Below are positions 1 through 8,360 of a stretch of DNA of 36,655 nucleotides, piece after piece (position 1 is the stretch's first letter; every line of letters starts with the position of its first letter). The position numbers were made by a program, and so were the translations under genes. The notes beneath the pieces are model-generated. The model saw only the letters and a list, made by a program, of their open reading frames with translations. It was not told the origin of the DNA and ran no database searches. The stretch is from contig CAMAYO010000020.1 in NCBI GenBank assembly GCA_945862465.1, positions 1 to 36,655 on the forward strand, in the 5' to 3' direction. The DNA comes from Pseudorhodobacter antarcticus. GTDB lineage: Bacteria; Pseudomonadota; Alphaproteobacteria; Rhodobacterales; Rhodobacteraceae.

Positions 1-65
1 GCCAGCACCGCCAGCTTAATGATCTGCGACAGATTCGGGTCCATAGGCGCAGAATGCAGGGTCAT
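1..65 (-). CDS. iorB: indolepyruvate oxidoreductase subunit beta (5' fragment)
   Basis: Only the first 21 codons lie in the window; the gene runs off the left edge. The ATG at 65-63 overlaps the TGA of the upstream iorA (64-62) in an ATGA arrangement, which indicates translational coupling. The visible N-terminus reads MTLHSAPMDPNLSQIIKLAV. The identification comes from position: in this family the alpha subunit, which carries the thiamine diphosphate and iron-sulfur sites, is followed directly by the beta subunit. The fragment is too short for an independent family assignment. Confidence 0.6.
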   Translation of the reverse strand, partial: MTLHSAPMDPNLSQIIKLAVL

Positions 66-2209
66 GCCGCCCCCCCAAACACCAAGCGGCGTGCGGCGCG
101 GCGGCTTTGCAGCCAGCCGATCACACGGGCGCGCACACCCGCCCAGCGCCGCTCAAACGCGCTTGGGTTATGCACCACATCGGCGCGGTAAAAGCTGGGG
201 CACAGCACGGCGGCATCGGCCACCTCGCCGCAATTGCCACAGCCCACACAGCTTTGGTCAATCGAGGCCACCGGATCATCGCGCAGCGGATCGTCCAGCG
301 TTTTTAACCCCAGCGAAGGGCAGCCCGACAGCCGGATACAGGCATGATCACCGGTGCAAATGTCTTCATCCACGCCAAACCGCGGCGCTTCCACGCGCCT
401 GCCTTCCTTGATCGCCGCCGCCGCCAGCGGCTTTTCACGGCGCTGCTTGTTCAGCATACATTCCGACGAGGCAATGATAACCTTGGGCCCCGCCTCTTTC
501 GTCGTCAGCGCCTCTATCAGCACATCGCGCATATGGCCGACATCGTAAGTGCGGTTCACTTGGCGGACCCAATCAATCCCCACGCCCTTTAGCGCCTTGG
601 AAATCGGATGCTGGGTTTTTTTGGTGGCGTTGCTGGCGCGGGATGACAAAACATCCTGCCCCCCCGTCGCCGCCGAATAGTAGTTGTCAACGATAACAGC
701 CACCGAATCCGACTTGTTGAACGCCATATTTCCAAACGAAGAGCTTAAGCCGTTGTGCCAAAACCCCCCATCGCCAATGATCGAAATCGGCCGCCGCTCG
801 CCCCCGCCATCAAAGGCGGCGTTGGCGGCAGGGCCTAGGCCATAGCCCATCGTCGCCCCGCCAATTTCAAACGGCGGCAGGCTGCCGAACAGGTGACAGC
901 CGATGTCGGCGGTGATCTGCAACTTGCCCGTCTGCTTCTGCGCCAGCTTCATCGCGGCAAAGATCGGGCGTTCGGGGCAACCTGTGCAAAACCCCGGTGG
1001 GCGGATGGGCACGGTTTTCGACAGGTCGGGCACTTTGGGGCGGTCTTGGTTCGGAGCGCGCACAAGCGACGGCAGCAGGTCGGGTGCCGATTTTCGCAGA
1101 AAATCCGTGATCCCGTCTAGCATCACTTGCCCCGTGTATTCACCCGCCATCGGCAAAATGCCTTTGCCGTGCAGCTTCACTTGGGAACCCGCACGATAAA
1201 GATAGGTGGTCAACTGCTGTTCGATGAACTCTGGCTGACCTTCTTCAATCACAAGGATCTGCTCTTTACCGGCGCAGAAGTCCAAGAATTCGGATGACAC
1301 CAGCGGATAGGTCACGTTCAGCACATACAGCGGCACCTGCGACGCGCCGTAGATATCGGCCAGCCCCAAGCGTTGCAGCGCGCGGATGACGCCGTTGTAC
1401 ATACCGCCTTGAAGCACCAAGCCAACGGGGGCAGATTTGGGGCCGAACACCTCGTTCAACTGGTTCTCGACAATGAACTTTTCCGCCGCAGGCCAGCGGT
1501 TTTTGATCTTGTCTTGCTCGTGAATATACGACATCGGCGGCAGCACCACGCGGGCGAAATCCGACTGCGGCGCGCTGAGCGCGTCGCGCACCGATAGCGG
1601 CGGGCGCATGTTGTCTTTGGCGGCAAAGCTGCCCGTCACATGGCACGACCTGATGCGCACCATCAGCATCACGGGGGAGTTTGACGCCTCGGATAGCGCA
1701 AAGCCATCGGCCACGGCTTTGGTGATAGATGTCAGATTGGGGCGCGGGTCTAGCAGCCAGAACTGCGACTTCATCGCAAAAGCGTGGCTGCGTTCCTGCA
1801 TGATCGAGGACCCTTCGCCGTAATCCTCGCCCACGATAATCAGCGCGCCACCGTTCACACCAGACGAGGCCAAGTTCGCCAAAGCGTCAGAGGCCACGTT
1901 GACCCCAACCGATCCTTTAAACGTCACCGCGCCGCGAATAGGGTAATGCACCGAAGCGGCCAGCATCGCTGCCGCCGCCGCCTCGTTTGCGTTGGCTTCA
2001 AAGCGCACACCCAGTTCGCCCAACAGCTCTTCGGCATCGGCCAGCACATCCATCAAATGGCTGATCGGCGCGCCTTGATAGCCGCCCACATAGCCCACGC
2101 CGTTTTCCAGCAGGGCCTTGGTGATGGCCAAGATGCCTTCGCCGGTAAATGTATCGCCCGCGCCTAGGCGCAGATGTTCCACCTCGGCCTTGAAGGAACG
2201 CTCTGCCAT
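62..2209 (-). CDS. iorA: indolepyruvate-type 2-oxoacid:ferredoxin oxidoreductase, alpha subunit
   Basis: The 715-residue protein belongs to the thiamine-diphosphate, iron-sulfur 2-oxoacid oxidoreductases, which decarboxylate aryl 2-oxo acids such as indolepyruvate. Order: pyrimidine-binding domain (from about residue 15), transketolase-like domain 2, TPP-binding domain with GDGGFWHNG followed about 25 residues on by VDNYY, then a C-terminal ferredoxin domain. There the first cluster motif is C618-x2-D621-x2-C624-x5-C630-P, with Asp where the second Cys is usual. The second is C654-x2-C657-x2-C660-x9-C670-P. I chose ATG 2209 because the match to the family starts there and a purine-rich site (GGCAGAGG) lies just upstream, in the end of the MarR gene. 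A longer reading to 2476 would cover most of that gene. It is the fourth gene of the minus-strand operon, 1 bp after the MarR stop, and overlaps iorB by 4 bp. The physiological 2-oxo acid is not fixed by sequence. Confidence 0.88.
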   Translation of the reverse strand: MAERSFKAEVEHLRLGAGDTFTGEGILAITKALLENGVGYVGGYQGAPISHLMDVLADAEELLGELGVRFEANANEAAAAAMLAASVHYPIRGAVTFKGSVGVNVASDALANLASSGVNGGALIIVGEDYGEGSSIMQERSHAFAMKSQFWLLDPRPNLTSITKAVADGFALSEASNSPVMLMVRIRSCHVTGSFAAKDNMRPPLSVRDALSAPQSDFARVVLPPMSYIHEQDKIKNRWPAAEKFIVENQLNEVFGPKSAPVGLVLQGGMYNGVIRALQRLGLADIYGASQVPLYVLNVTYPLVSSEFLDFCAGKEQILVIEEGQPEFIEQQLTTYLYRAGSQVKLHGKGILPMAGEYTGQVMLDGITDFLRKSAPDLLPSLVRAPNQDRPKVPDLSKTVPIRPPGFCTGCPERPIFAAMKLAQKQTGKLQITADIGCHLFGSLPPFEIGGATMGYGLGPAANAAFDGGGERRPISIIGDGGFWHNGLSSSFGNMAFNKSDSVAVIVDNYYSAATGGQDVLSSRASNATKKTQHPISKALKGVGIDWVRQVNRTYDVGHMRDVLIEALTTKEAGPKVIIASSECMLNKQRREKPLAAAAIKEGRRVEAPRFGVDEDICTGDHACIRLSGCPSLGLKTLDDPLRDDPVASIDQSCVGCGNCGEVADAAVLCPSFYRADVVHNPSAFERRWAGVRARVIGWLQSRRAARRLVFGGAA

Positions 2210-2210
2210 G

Positions 2211-2672
2211 TCAAACCTCTGCCTTGCCGGTGTTGGCGTGAATTTTCTGCAAGGTAGCCACAAAGGCGCGTTGCTCTTCTGGGTCAATGCCTGCGAACAA
2301 ATCGGCATAGGTGCCCGCCATGTGTGGCCAAAGCGCGTCAAAGGCAGTGCGCCCCGCCTCGGTGATAAACACCCACACCATGCGGCTATCAGCTTCATCG
2401 GCCGCACGGCGCACCATGCCGTCAGCTTCCAGCGCGTCAATGGCGCGCGATAGGGTGGATTGTTCGACGATGGCATGCACCGCCAATTGCCCGATCACCA
2501 AGCCATCCATCACCGACAGCACCGCCAAGGCGCGCATTTTCGGCGTGGTCAGGCCCAGTTTGGCCATTTCCGCGCGAATGGCAGCGTTATAGCGCCCCAT
2601 GATGCGGTTCATCAAATAGGGCGGGTAGTTGGCCAGCCCTATCTCGCCCAAACTGGGTGCAGTGCCTTTCAT
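2211..2672 (-). CDS. MarR-family transcriptional regulator
   Basis: This 153-residue protein has the usual MarR length and layout. An N-terminal dimerisation helix (MNRIMGRYNAAIRAEMAKLG) is followed by a winged helix in which VEQSTLSRAIDALEADGMV is the recognition helix region and ADEADSRMVWVFIT is the wing. MarR proteins commonly repress catabolic or efflux operons and release DNA when an aromatic ligand binds. The gene sits inside the catabolic operon: its ATG (2672-2670) overlaps the stop of the flavoprotein gene by 4 bp, and iorA starts 1 bp after its own stop. I infer that it controls its own operon and perhaps the divergent transporter operon through the 5019-5136 interval. The ligand is unknown. 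Confidence 0.85.
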   Translation of the reverse strand: MKGTAPSLGEIGLANYPPYLMNRIMGRYNAAIRAEMAKLGLTTPKMRALAVLSVMDGLVIGQLAVHAIVEQSTLSRAIDALEADGMVRRAADEADSRMVWVFITEAGRTAFDALWPHMAGTYADLFAGIDPEEQRAFVATLQKIHANTGKAEV

Positions 2673-4225
2673 GCGCCCAACCTCTTGGCCGCTAAGAACC
2701 CTGATCCACCCCCCAAGCCGGGGCCGGGGTGGGTTGATGCGCCGATGTGCTGCAACCCGCGCAAAGCTTGGCCACCTGCGCCGTGGGCATAGGGACGCCA
2801 AATAAAGAACTGATCAAGGCTGCATTGCCCACCGTAAGGGTCGCCACCCACAAGGTTGACGTTCATCGCCTCCAGATCGACAGGCGAATAGGCCGTGCGC
2901 GCCAACTTTATCTTGGCGAAATCCTTGATGTAACGAGCTAGAATGGCTTCGATGCGGTCCGCAAACGCCTCTTTCGCTGCACCCCAATGCTGCGCAGCAA
3001 TTTCACCCGCAGCATCGCCTTTGATGACGCGCGGCGCATCGGGAATTTGCAGCCACAGGATGGCTTTTCCCTCTGGGCAGCGGGACGGGTCTAGCCGATG
3101 CGGTTGGCCTACGCAGATGGTGGGCACAGCGGGCAGCATCCCGCGCTCTGCCTCGTTCGCCGATTTTGACACGGCGTCGATCCCGTCTGACAGGTGGATC
3201 AGCGCCACATCCTCTAGCCCTGCCGACAGCCATTCAGGTACGGCATCCAGCGCGTAGTGCAGTTGGAAATTGCCGCGCCCGTGGCGAAAGGCCTTCGCCG
3301 CCGCCTGATCTTGGGGCAAGTTCACATCGGCCAGCAGCCTGTCTTGCAACTGCGACGGCGTGACCGAGGCGAGGACTGAGCGGCAGGCGATCTGTTCCCC
3401 ACCCGCAAGCCGAACGCCCGTAACCCGCCCATCTTGCACCAAAACCCGCTCCACATCGGCATTCACCCTGATCTGCCCGCCCTTTTCAGCGATCAACTTG
3501 GCGAAAGCCTGTGCCGCTTGGCCTGCGCCACCCTTGGCGATGGGGGCCCCTGCGGCTTCCAAAGCAAAGGCGATAACCTTGGCCATTTGGCCGGAATAGG
3601 CGCTGTCAGGGGTAAGCCCGCAATGCAGCACCCAAGGGGCAAACAGGGCCTGCACATTGGGGCTTTGGAAATCAGTCTCTAACCAAACCCGCGCGGGCGA
3701 CAGGGCTTGGCCGAACCATGCCGCCAACCCGCGCAACCCGCGCTTGCGGGCTTGGGTGAAAAGCAGTTTGAACGTGGCCCAAGACCACAGATTGCCACCG
3801 AGCAAAGCGAACAAAAACGGCGCATCGGCCCCGATCTGCCCCACAACAGCGGCATGGGCTTCACCGTCGCCGTGCGCCTGCGCGTTGAAGGCGGCGATGT
3901 TCTTAGCGCGGTCCATCGTCAGCACCAGACTTGACCCATCCGGCCGCACCACGGCGGTGGGGTGGGGCGAATGGCAATAGTCAAACCCATGCCGCGCCAA
4001 ATGGGCCCCAAGGGCGGCCCCCGCTGGCCCTGTCATGAACAGAACAAAGGTGGCGGCCATCACGTCATGCTGAAAGCCGGGCAAGGTGATCTCATCTGTG
4101 CGCAGACAGCCGCCGATCCGGTCAGACCGTTCAAGCAGCAGTACGCGGTCGCCCTTGATGGCAAGCATGGCGCCTGCCACCAAAGCGTTGATCCCTGACC
4201 CGATGATGACGTGATCAGGCGTCAT
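2669..4225 (-). CDS. FAD-dependent oxidoreductase, phytoene dehydrogenase/PYROXD2-like
   Basis: The 518-residue flavoprotein has a Rossmann ADP-binding fold at its N-terminus (VIIGSGINALVAGAML, then LLLERSDRIGG) and a second FAD contact region at the C-terminus (HPGPGLGGGSGFLAAKRL). This is the architecture of the CrtI/PYROXD2 branch of the amine-oxidase superfamily. No other carotenoid gene lies nearby, so carotenoid desaturation is unlikely; an oxidation or dehydrogenation step in the local catabolic pathway is the better inference. ATG 4225 puts the GxGxxG motif at residue 8 and follows the cyclase-family stop by 1 bp; the TGA overlaps the MarR start. A paralogue of the same architecture is at 5137-6717 on the other strand. 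The substrate is unknown. Confidence 0.85.
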   Translation of the reverse strand: MTPDHVIIGSGINALVAGAMLAIKGDRVLLLERSDRIGGCLRTDEITLPGFQHDVMAATFVLFMTGPAGAALGAHLARHGFDYCHSPHPTAVVRPDGSSLVLTMDRAKNIAAFNAQAHGDGEAHAAVVGQIGADAPFLFALLGGNLWSWATFKLLFTQARKRGLRGLAAWFGQALSPARVWLETDFQSPNVQALFAPWVLHCGLTPDSAYSGQMAKVIAFALEAAGAPIAKGGAGQAAQAFAKLIAEKGGQIRVNADVERVLVQDGRVTGVRLAGGEQIACRSVLASVTPSQLQDRLLADVNLPQDQAAAKAFRHGRGNFQLHYALDAVPEWLSAGLEDVALIHLSDGIDAVSKSANEAERGMLPAVPTICVGQPHRLDPSRCPEGKAILWLQIPDAPRVIKGDAAGEIAAQHWGAAKEAFADRIEAILARYIKDFAKIKLARTAYSPVDLEAMNVNLVGGDPYGGQCSLDQFFIWRPYAHGAGGQALRGLQHIGASTHPGPGLGGGSGFLAAKRLGA

Positions 4226-4226
4226 C

Positions 4227-5018
4227 TTACCCGCGCGGAACCAGCGCCAAGGCACGGATGGGCGAGCCTGTGCCATTCTTGATCTTCAAGGGGGCCGCAA
4301 TCAGGATAGCCCCTTTGGCGGGCAGTTTGTCTAGGTTGGCCAAAGACGCCAAACCGAAGCAGTTGTTCTTGTGCAGCAGGTTGTGCGCCGGATAGGGCGG
4401 CGTCATCCCACCCGCTTGGCCCGCATCGGTGCCAATGCACTGCGTGCCCCAGCCGACAATGCCCTTGGACAGAAGATATTGCACCACCTCGGCGGTAGGC
4501 CCGGGGGTGTGGGGGCCGGTTTCGTCGGCGTTCAGGAACAGGTTTTCGTCATGCGAACGCTTGTCCCAATCGCTGCGCAGCACAACCCATTCACCAGCGT
4601 TGATGGCACCGTGCTTGGCCTCCCACGCTTTCACATGGTCGATGGTCAGCAAAAAGTCTGCGTTCTTTCCACATTCAGCAGCGAAATCCAGCACGTTCAC
4701 CGGGGCGACCAAGCGCTGCACGGCCAGCGTGTCGGTATAACCATCGGCAAAATCCTTGCCGGTGATCCAGTGATGCGGCGCGTCAAAGTGGGTGCCCGAA
4801 TGCTCGCCCACTTTCAGCCAGTTCCACGCCCAGAACGGCCCGTTCTGGTCATAGTTGGAAATCGTGTGAATCTCGATCTTAGGGGTGTCTTTGGCGAAAT
4901 CCGGCGGCAGCTTCAACAGCGGCGTGTCTGGCCCCAAAACGCCGGTGCAATCCACCACTTCAACCCCGCCCGAGGCCAGCATTCCAGCCAGACTGGCCAG
5001 CACATTTGCAGATGTCAT
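4227..5018 (-). CDS. cyclase-family metal hydrolase, isatin hydrolase-like
   Basis: The protein has 263 residues and belongs to the cyclase family (PF04199), which includes kynurenine formamidase and isatin hydrolase. The metal motif H73-SGT-H77-F-D79-APHHW is intact, with further candidate active-site residues H212 and S225. From memory, the manganese ligands of the Labrenzia isatin hydrolase are numbered His73, His77 and Asp79, with Ser225 in its proton path. Full length and numbering therefore agree, which favours isatin hydrolase (isatin to isatinate) over kynurenine formamidase. ATG 5018 has a strong site, GGGAGAGAAAC, just upstream; a longer frame to 5048 lacks one. It is the first gene of the minus-strand operon, followed at 1 bp by the flavoprotein. 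A related cyclic amide or lactone is possible as substrate. Confidence 0.82.
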   Translation of the reverse strand: MTSANVLASLAGMLASGGVEVVDCTGVLGPDTPLLKLPPDFAKDTPKIEIHTISNYDQNGPFWAWNWLKVGEHSGTHFDAPHHWITGKDFADGYTDTLAVQRLVAPVNVLDFAAECGKNADFLLTIDHVKAWEAKHGAINAGEWVVLRSDWDKRSHDENLFLNADETGPHTPGPTAEVVQYLLSKGIVGWGTQCIGTDAGQAGGMTPPYPAHNLLHKNNCFGLASLANLDKLPAKGAILIAAPLKIKNGTGSPIRALALVPRG

Positions 5019-5136
5019 GTTTCTCTCCCTGTCGTGATGACTGCGCATAGGTTTCGGCAGGGCGGTGCGATTGTGCCCGTGCCCGATAGAATCATGCTAG
5101 ACAGAATTAAATGCGTTTGCAAATATCAACACTGAA
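5019..5136. promoter_or_regulatory. divergent promoter/operator region of the catabolic and transporter operons
   Basis: This is the only interval separating the two divergent operons. For the minus strand a promoter can be read as TTGCAA (5117-5122, complementary reading), a 17-bp spacer, and TAGCAT (reverse of 5094-5099). The same 5094-5099 hexamer (ATGCTA) also lies 17 bp downstream of TTGTGC (5071-5076) on the plus strand. A perfect 8-bp palindrome, TTTGCAAA, at 5116-5123 covers the minus-strand -35 box and would be a reasonable operator for the MarR protein encoded in the operon. All these matches are weak and read by eye. Confidence 0.4.
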
Positions 5137-6717
5137 GTGACGGAGGACAATCGCTTGGCCGAGTTCGACGCAGTGCTGATCGGCGCAGGGCATAACAGCT
5201 TGGCCGCCGCCTTGCATCTGGCAGCCAAAGGCTGGCGCGTTGGCGTGTTTGAAGCGGCCACTGTGTCGGGCGGTGCGGTTAAGACGGGGGAGTATACCCT
5301 GCCGGGCTTTCGCCATGATTGGGCCGCGATGAACCTGTCGCTCTTCGCTGGGAGCCCGTTTTTCAAAACCTATGGTGCAGAACTGGGGAAACATGGCTGC
5401 GCCTTTGTGCCAGTGGCCAAGCCCTTTGCGTCATCGTTCGCCGATGGCAGCCATGTGGGTGTTTCCACAGATATGGCGCAAACCTTGGCAATGATTGCAG
5501 CCCTGTCGCCCGAAGATGCTGCAACTTGGGCCCGCCTATGCGGCGGCTTTGGGGCCGAAGCGCCGCATTTGTTTGGCCTTTTGGGCGAGCGGATGCAGTT
5601 TCGTGCGCTTGCATATTTCATATTCAAAACACTCCGCGCAAAAGGGGTGGCGGGCACGGTGGATATGCTGCGCTTTTTGCTGCAATCGCCGCGCGGGTGG
5701 TTGGGGGAAACCTTTCAAAACGCCAAAGTGCAAGCCATGCTGGGCGCTTGGGGAATGCACCTAGACTTTGCCCCCGATGTCGCCGGTGGCGCGCTGTTTC
5801 CGTATCTAGAGGGTATGGCAGGCCAAGCCTTTGGCATGGTGATTGGCCAAGGCGGGGCGGATACGGTGGTTAAAGCCATGGTATCGGCCCTTCAGGCGCG
5901 GGGCGGCGTGGTGGAAACCAATGCCAAAGTGGCGCGCATTTTGCATGACGGGGGCCGCGCCACAGGGGTGGAACTGGCCGATGGCCGCAAGATCATAGCG
6001 CAAAAGGCCGTGATCGCAGGAGTTGCCCCAAGTGCGCTGACACGGCTGACGGGGGGCACAACGCCTGCCTTCGATGCTGGCATGGCGCGCTTTGATCATG
6101 CCCCGGGCACGATGATGATTCACCTTGCCCTGTCCGACTTGCCCGCGTGGCGCGCGCAAGACCTGCGCAGCTTTGCCTATGTGCATATCGCGCCCAGCTT
6201 GGATCAAATGGCGAAAACCTATGCGCAAGCGAAAGCGGGGCTTTTGCCGGATGAGCCGATTTTGGTAATCGGCCAGCCCACGGTGGTAGACCACTCGCGC
6301 GCGCCGCAGGGCCAGCACACGCTTTGGGTGCAGGTGCGTATGGCACCGGGCACGATCTTGGGCGATGCGGCGGGGCAGATTGCGGCGACCGATTGGGCAG
6401 AAGCGGCAGAACCCTTCGCCAACCGCGCGCTGAATATTCTGGAAGCCCACGCCCCCGGCACCCGCGCCAGCATCTTGGCCAAACGCATCGTCACGCCGCT
6501 GGACCTACAGGCCGACAACGCGAATTTAGTCGGCGGCGACCAAGTGTGCGGGTCGCACCACCTGTCACAGCATTTCCTTTTCCGTCCCATGCGCGGTCAT
6601 GCGGACGGCTCTACCCCGATCACGAACCTTCACCTAACCGGAGCCGCCGTTTGGCCCGGTGCGGGCACGGGGGCCGGGTCGGGCTATCTGCTTGCACGGC
6701 GACTTGCCGGAAACTGA
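5137..6717 (+). CDS. FAD-dependent oxidoreductase, phytoene dehydrogenase/PYROXD2-like (second copy)
   Basis: This flavoprotein of about 520 residues shows VLIGAGHNSLAAALHLA and FEAATVSGG at the N-terminus (ADP-binding Rossmann fold) and VWPGAGTGAGSGYLLARRL at the C-terminus. It has the same family and layout as the protein at 2669-4225, probably as a diverged paralogue; both share TLPGF near residue 55. The start is uncertain. The GTG at 5137 has little upstream support, whereas a TTG at 5155 follows GGAGG (5142-5146) at good spacing and would give MAEFDAVLIGAG, six residues shorter. It is the first gene of the plus-strand operon, 43 bp before the substrate-binding protein, so oxidation appears co-expressed with uptake. 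The substrate is not known. Confidence 0.85.
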   Translation: MTEDNRLAEFDAVLIGAGHNSLAAALHLAAKGWRVGVFEAATVSGGAVKTGEYTLPGFRHDWAAMNLSLFAGSPFFKTYGAELGKHGCAFVPVAKPFASSFADGSHVGVSTDMAQTLAMIAALSPEDAATWARLCGGFGAEAPHLFGLLGERMQFRALAYFIFKTLRAKGVAGTVDMLRFLLQSPRGWLGETFQNAKVQAMLGAWGMHLDFAPDVAGGALFPYLEGMAGQAFGMVIGQGGADTVVKAMVSALQARGGVVETNAKVARILHDGGRATGVELADGRKIIAQKAVIAGVAPSALTRLTGGTTPAFDAGMARFDHAPGTMMIHLALSDLPAWRAQDLRSFAYVHIAPSLDQMAKTYAQAKAGLLPDEPILVIGQPTVVDHSRAPQGQHTLWVQVRMAPGTILGDAAGQIAATDWAEAAEPFANRALNILEAHAPGTRASILAKRIVTPLDLQADNANLVGGDQVCGSHHLSQHFLFRPMRGHADGSTPITNLHLTGAAVWPGAGTGAGSGYLLARRLAGN

Positions 6718-6760
6718 AAAACCGTGAACACTGCAAAAAACCACAACAGGGACCAACAAA

Positions 6761-8278
6761 ATGAACCTTAGCAGACGCAGCCTTTTGAAGCTGTCGGGCG
6801 CGGCCATCGCCGCCTCGGTCGCTTTGCCCAGCTTTGCCCAAGCGATTGACGAGCTGGTGATCGCCTATAACGTGCCCTTGCCATCATGGGATCCGACCAC
6901 AGGCCCCTCGGCGGTCAACCCGACCATTCAAGGCCTGTACCAGTCAGTGTTTGACCAGTTCATCCTGCAACAGCCCGACCTGAAACCCGCCCCCGGTCTG
7001 CTGACCGAATGGGGGTGGAACGATGACAAAACCCAAGTGCACATGACCGTGCGCGAAGGTGTCACGTGGCACGACGGTTCGCCCTTTACCGCCGAAGACG
7101 TGGCGTGGAGCCTTGAGCGCGCCGCCAACCCCGAAACCGGCAACCCGATCAACTTCGTCTGGGCCTCGCTTGGCAATTTCAAGGTGGATGGCAACACGGT
7201 TACCGCCGATGTCAAACAATTCGACCCCACGATCTTTAAGTGGATGTATTTCCTGACCGGCTATGTGCTGCCCAAGGCATATTACACCGCAGTGGGCGCG
7301 GAAGGGTTTGAAAAGGCCCCAATCGGCACCGGACCCTACATGGTGGAAAAGTTCGAACAGAACGCCTTTGTGCGCCTGAAGGCCAATGCCAACTACTGGG
7401 GTGGCAAGCCTGACTTTGACACGGTGACGATCAAGTTCGTGACCGACTCCGCCGCCCGTGTGGCCGAGATTGAAAGCGGGTCCAGCCATGTCACGCTGGA
7501 AATGCCCTATGAAGAATACGACCGCTTGAAGGGCAATATGAACGCCTATGCAACGCCCGTGTCCGACATCGGGATGATCTTCCTGAACGACATCGAGGTG
7601 ATGGCCGACCCCAACGTGCGCAAAGCCGCTGTGGCCGCGATTGACAAACAGGCCATCGTGGATCGCCTGCTGTCGGGCTACGGCGTGCCGATCGACACGC
7701 TGGAGACGCCAGAATATGACGCTTACGATGCGTCGATCAAAACGCCCTATGATCCGGATGCAGCCATCGCCTTGCTGGCGGCATCGGGCTATAGCGTTGA
7801 TAACCCTGTCAAGTTCAAGATCCAGACCACCAAGGGCTTCAAGCCCAAGGACTATGAGATGATCCAAGCCATCGTGGGCCTGTGGCGCAAAGTGGGGATC
7901 GAGGCCGAGATCGAAGTTTACGAGATCGCAAAGCACTACGAACTGCGCGGCGCTGACCAACTGGCACCGGCGGCGTTCTACAACTGGGGCAACTCGGTCG
8001 CGGACCCGACCACGTCGACCGGCTTTGCGATGTTCGGACCCTCGCCCCACTCGGTTTGGGATAGCCAAGATCTGATCGACAAGATCGGCCCACTGTGGGG
8101 CGAGAAGGACGAAGCCAAACGGATTGAAGGCTGGAAAGGCGTAAGCCGCTATGTCGCGGAAAACGCCTATGTCATCCCGTTGCTGCAATATGTGCAGCCG
8201 ATCTTGGCGGCCAAGGGTGTGACGGTGACACCGCACCATTCCGGTGCGTTGCTGCCGCATCTGATGAAGCGGGCGTAA
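6761..8278 (+). CDS. ABC transporter substrate-binding protein, peptide/opine family (SBP_bac_5)
   Basis: This 505-residue periplasmic binding protein has a twin-arginine signal (SRRSLLKLSG at residues 4-13, hydrophobic stretch, cleavage near SFAQA), so it is probably exported folded by Tat. The mature part has the family 5 pattern: PTIQGLYQSVFD, then TVREGVTWHDGSPFTAEDVAWSLE, GTGPYMVEKF and NANYWGG. It captures the ligand for the permeases and ATPases that follow. The family binds peptides, nickel, opines, glycosides and other small molecules, so the fold does not name the ligand; neighbours suggest the compound processed by the flanking oxidoreductases. It is separated from the first permease by a repeat-containing 135-bp gap, which may let it be made in excess. 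Confidence 0.9.
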   Translation: MNLSRRSLLKLSGAAIAASVALPSFAQAIDELVIAYNVPLPSWDPTTGPSAVNPTIQGLYQSVFDQFILQQPDLKPAPGLLTEWGWNDDKTQVHMTVREGVTWHDGSPFTAEDVAWSLERAANPETGNPINFVWASLGNFKVDGNTVTADVKQFDPTIFKWMYFLTGYVLPKAYYTAVGAEGFEKAPIGTGPYMVEKFEQNAFVRLKANANYWGGKPDFDTVTIKFVTDSAARVAEIESGSSHVTLEMPYEEYDRLKGNMNAYATPVSDIGMIFLNDIEVMADPNVRKAAVAAIDKQAIVDRLLSGYGVPIDTLETPEYDAYDASIKTPYDPDAAIALLAASGYSVDNPVKFKIQTTKGFKPKDYEMIQAIVGLWRKVGIEAEIEVYEIAKHYELRGADQLAPAAFYNWGNSVADPTTSTGFAMFGPSPHSVWDSQDLIDKIGPLWGEKDEAKRIEGWKGVSRYVAENAYVIPLLQYVQPILAAKGVTVTPHHSGALLPHLMKRA

Positions 8279-8292
8279 GCCTGCTTGACCAA

Positions 8293-8360
8293 GCCGGGGG
8301 GTTTCACACCCCCCCGGACCCCGCTCCAAAGCCGGGGGGTTTCACACCCCCCGGACCCCC
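8293..8360. repeat. tandem GC-rich palindromic repeat (REP-like) between binding protein and permease genes
   Basis: Two near-identical units lie at 8293-8320 and 8331-8360. Each contains GCCGGGGGG, TTTCACA and CCCCCC followed by GGACCCC, so each unit can fold into a strong hairpin of six or more G-C pairs. The block is followed by GTGGGATATTTG and then ATATGAAAGGGG, a tail I associate with dispersed extragenic repeats in Rhodobacteraceae genomes. There is no T-tract, so it is not a typical terminator; it may stabilise the 3' end of the binding-protein message or reduce read-through into the permeases. Confidence 0.7.

Noticed and set aside
2669-6717. carotenoid desaturase genes
   Set aside because: The flavoproteins resemble CrtI in fold, but no phytoene synthase or other crt gene is nearby and both sit in catabolic or transport operons.
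6944-8329. 461-residue open frame antisense to the ABC binding-protein gene
   Set aside because: It is a GC-rich shadow frame of a well-supported gene, with no family features or start site.
8293-8360. short CRISPR array
   Set aside because: Only two units with palindromic, not spacer-like, structure and no cas genes.
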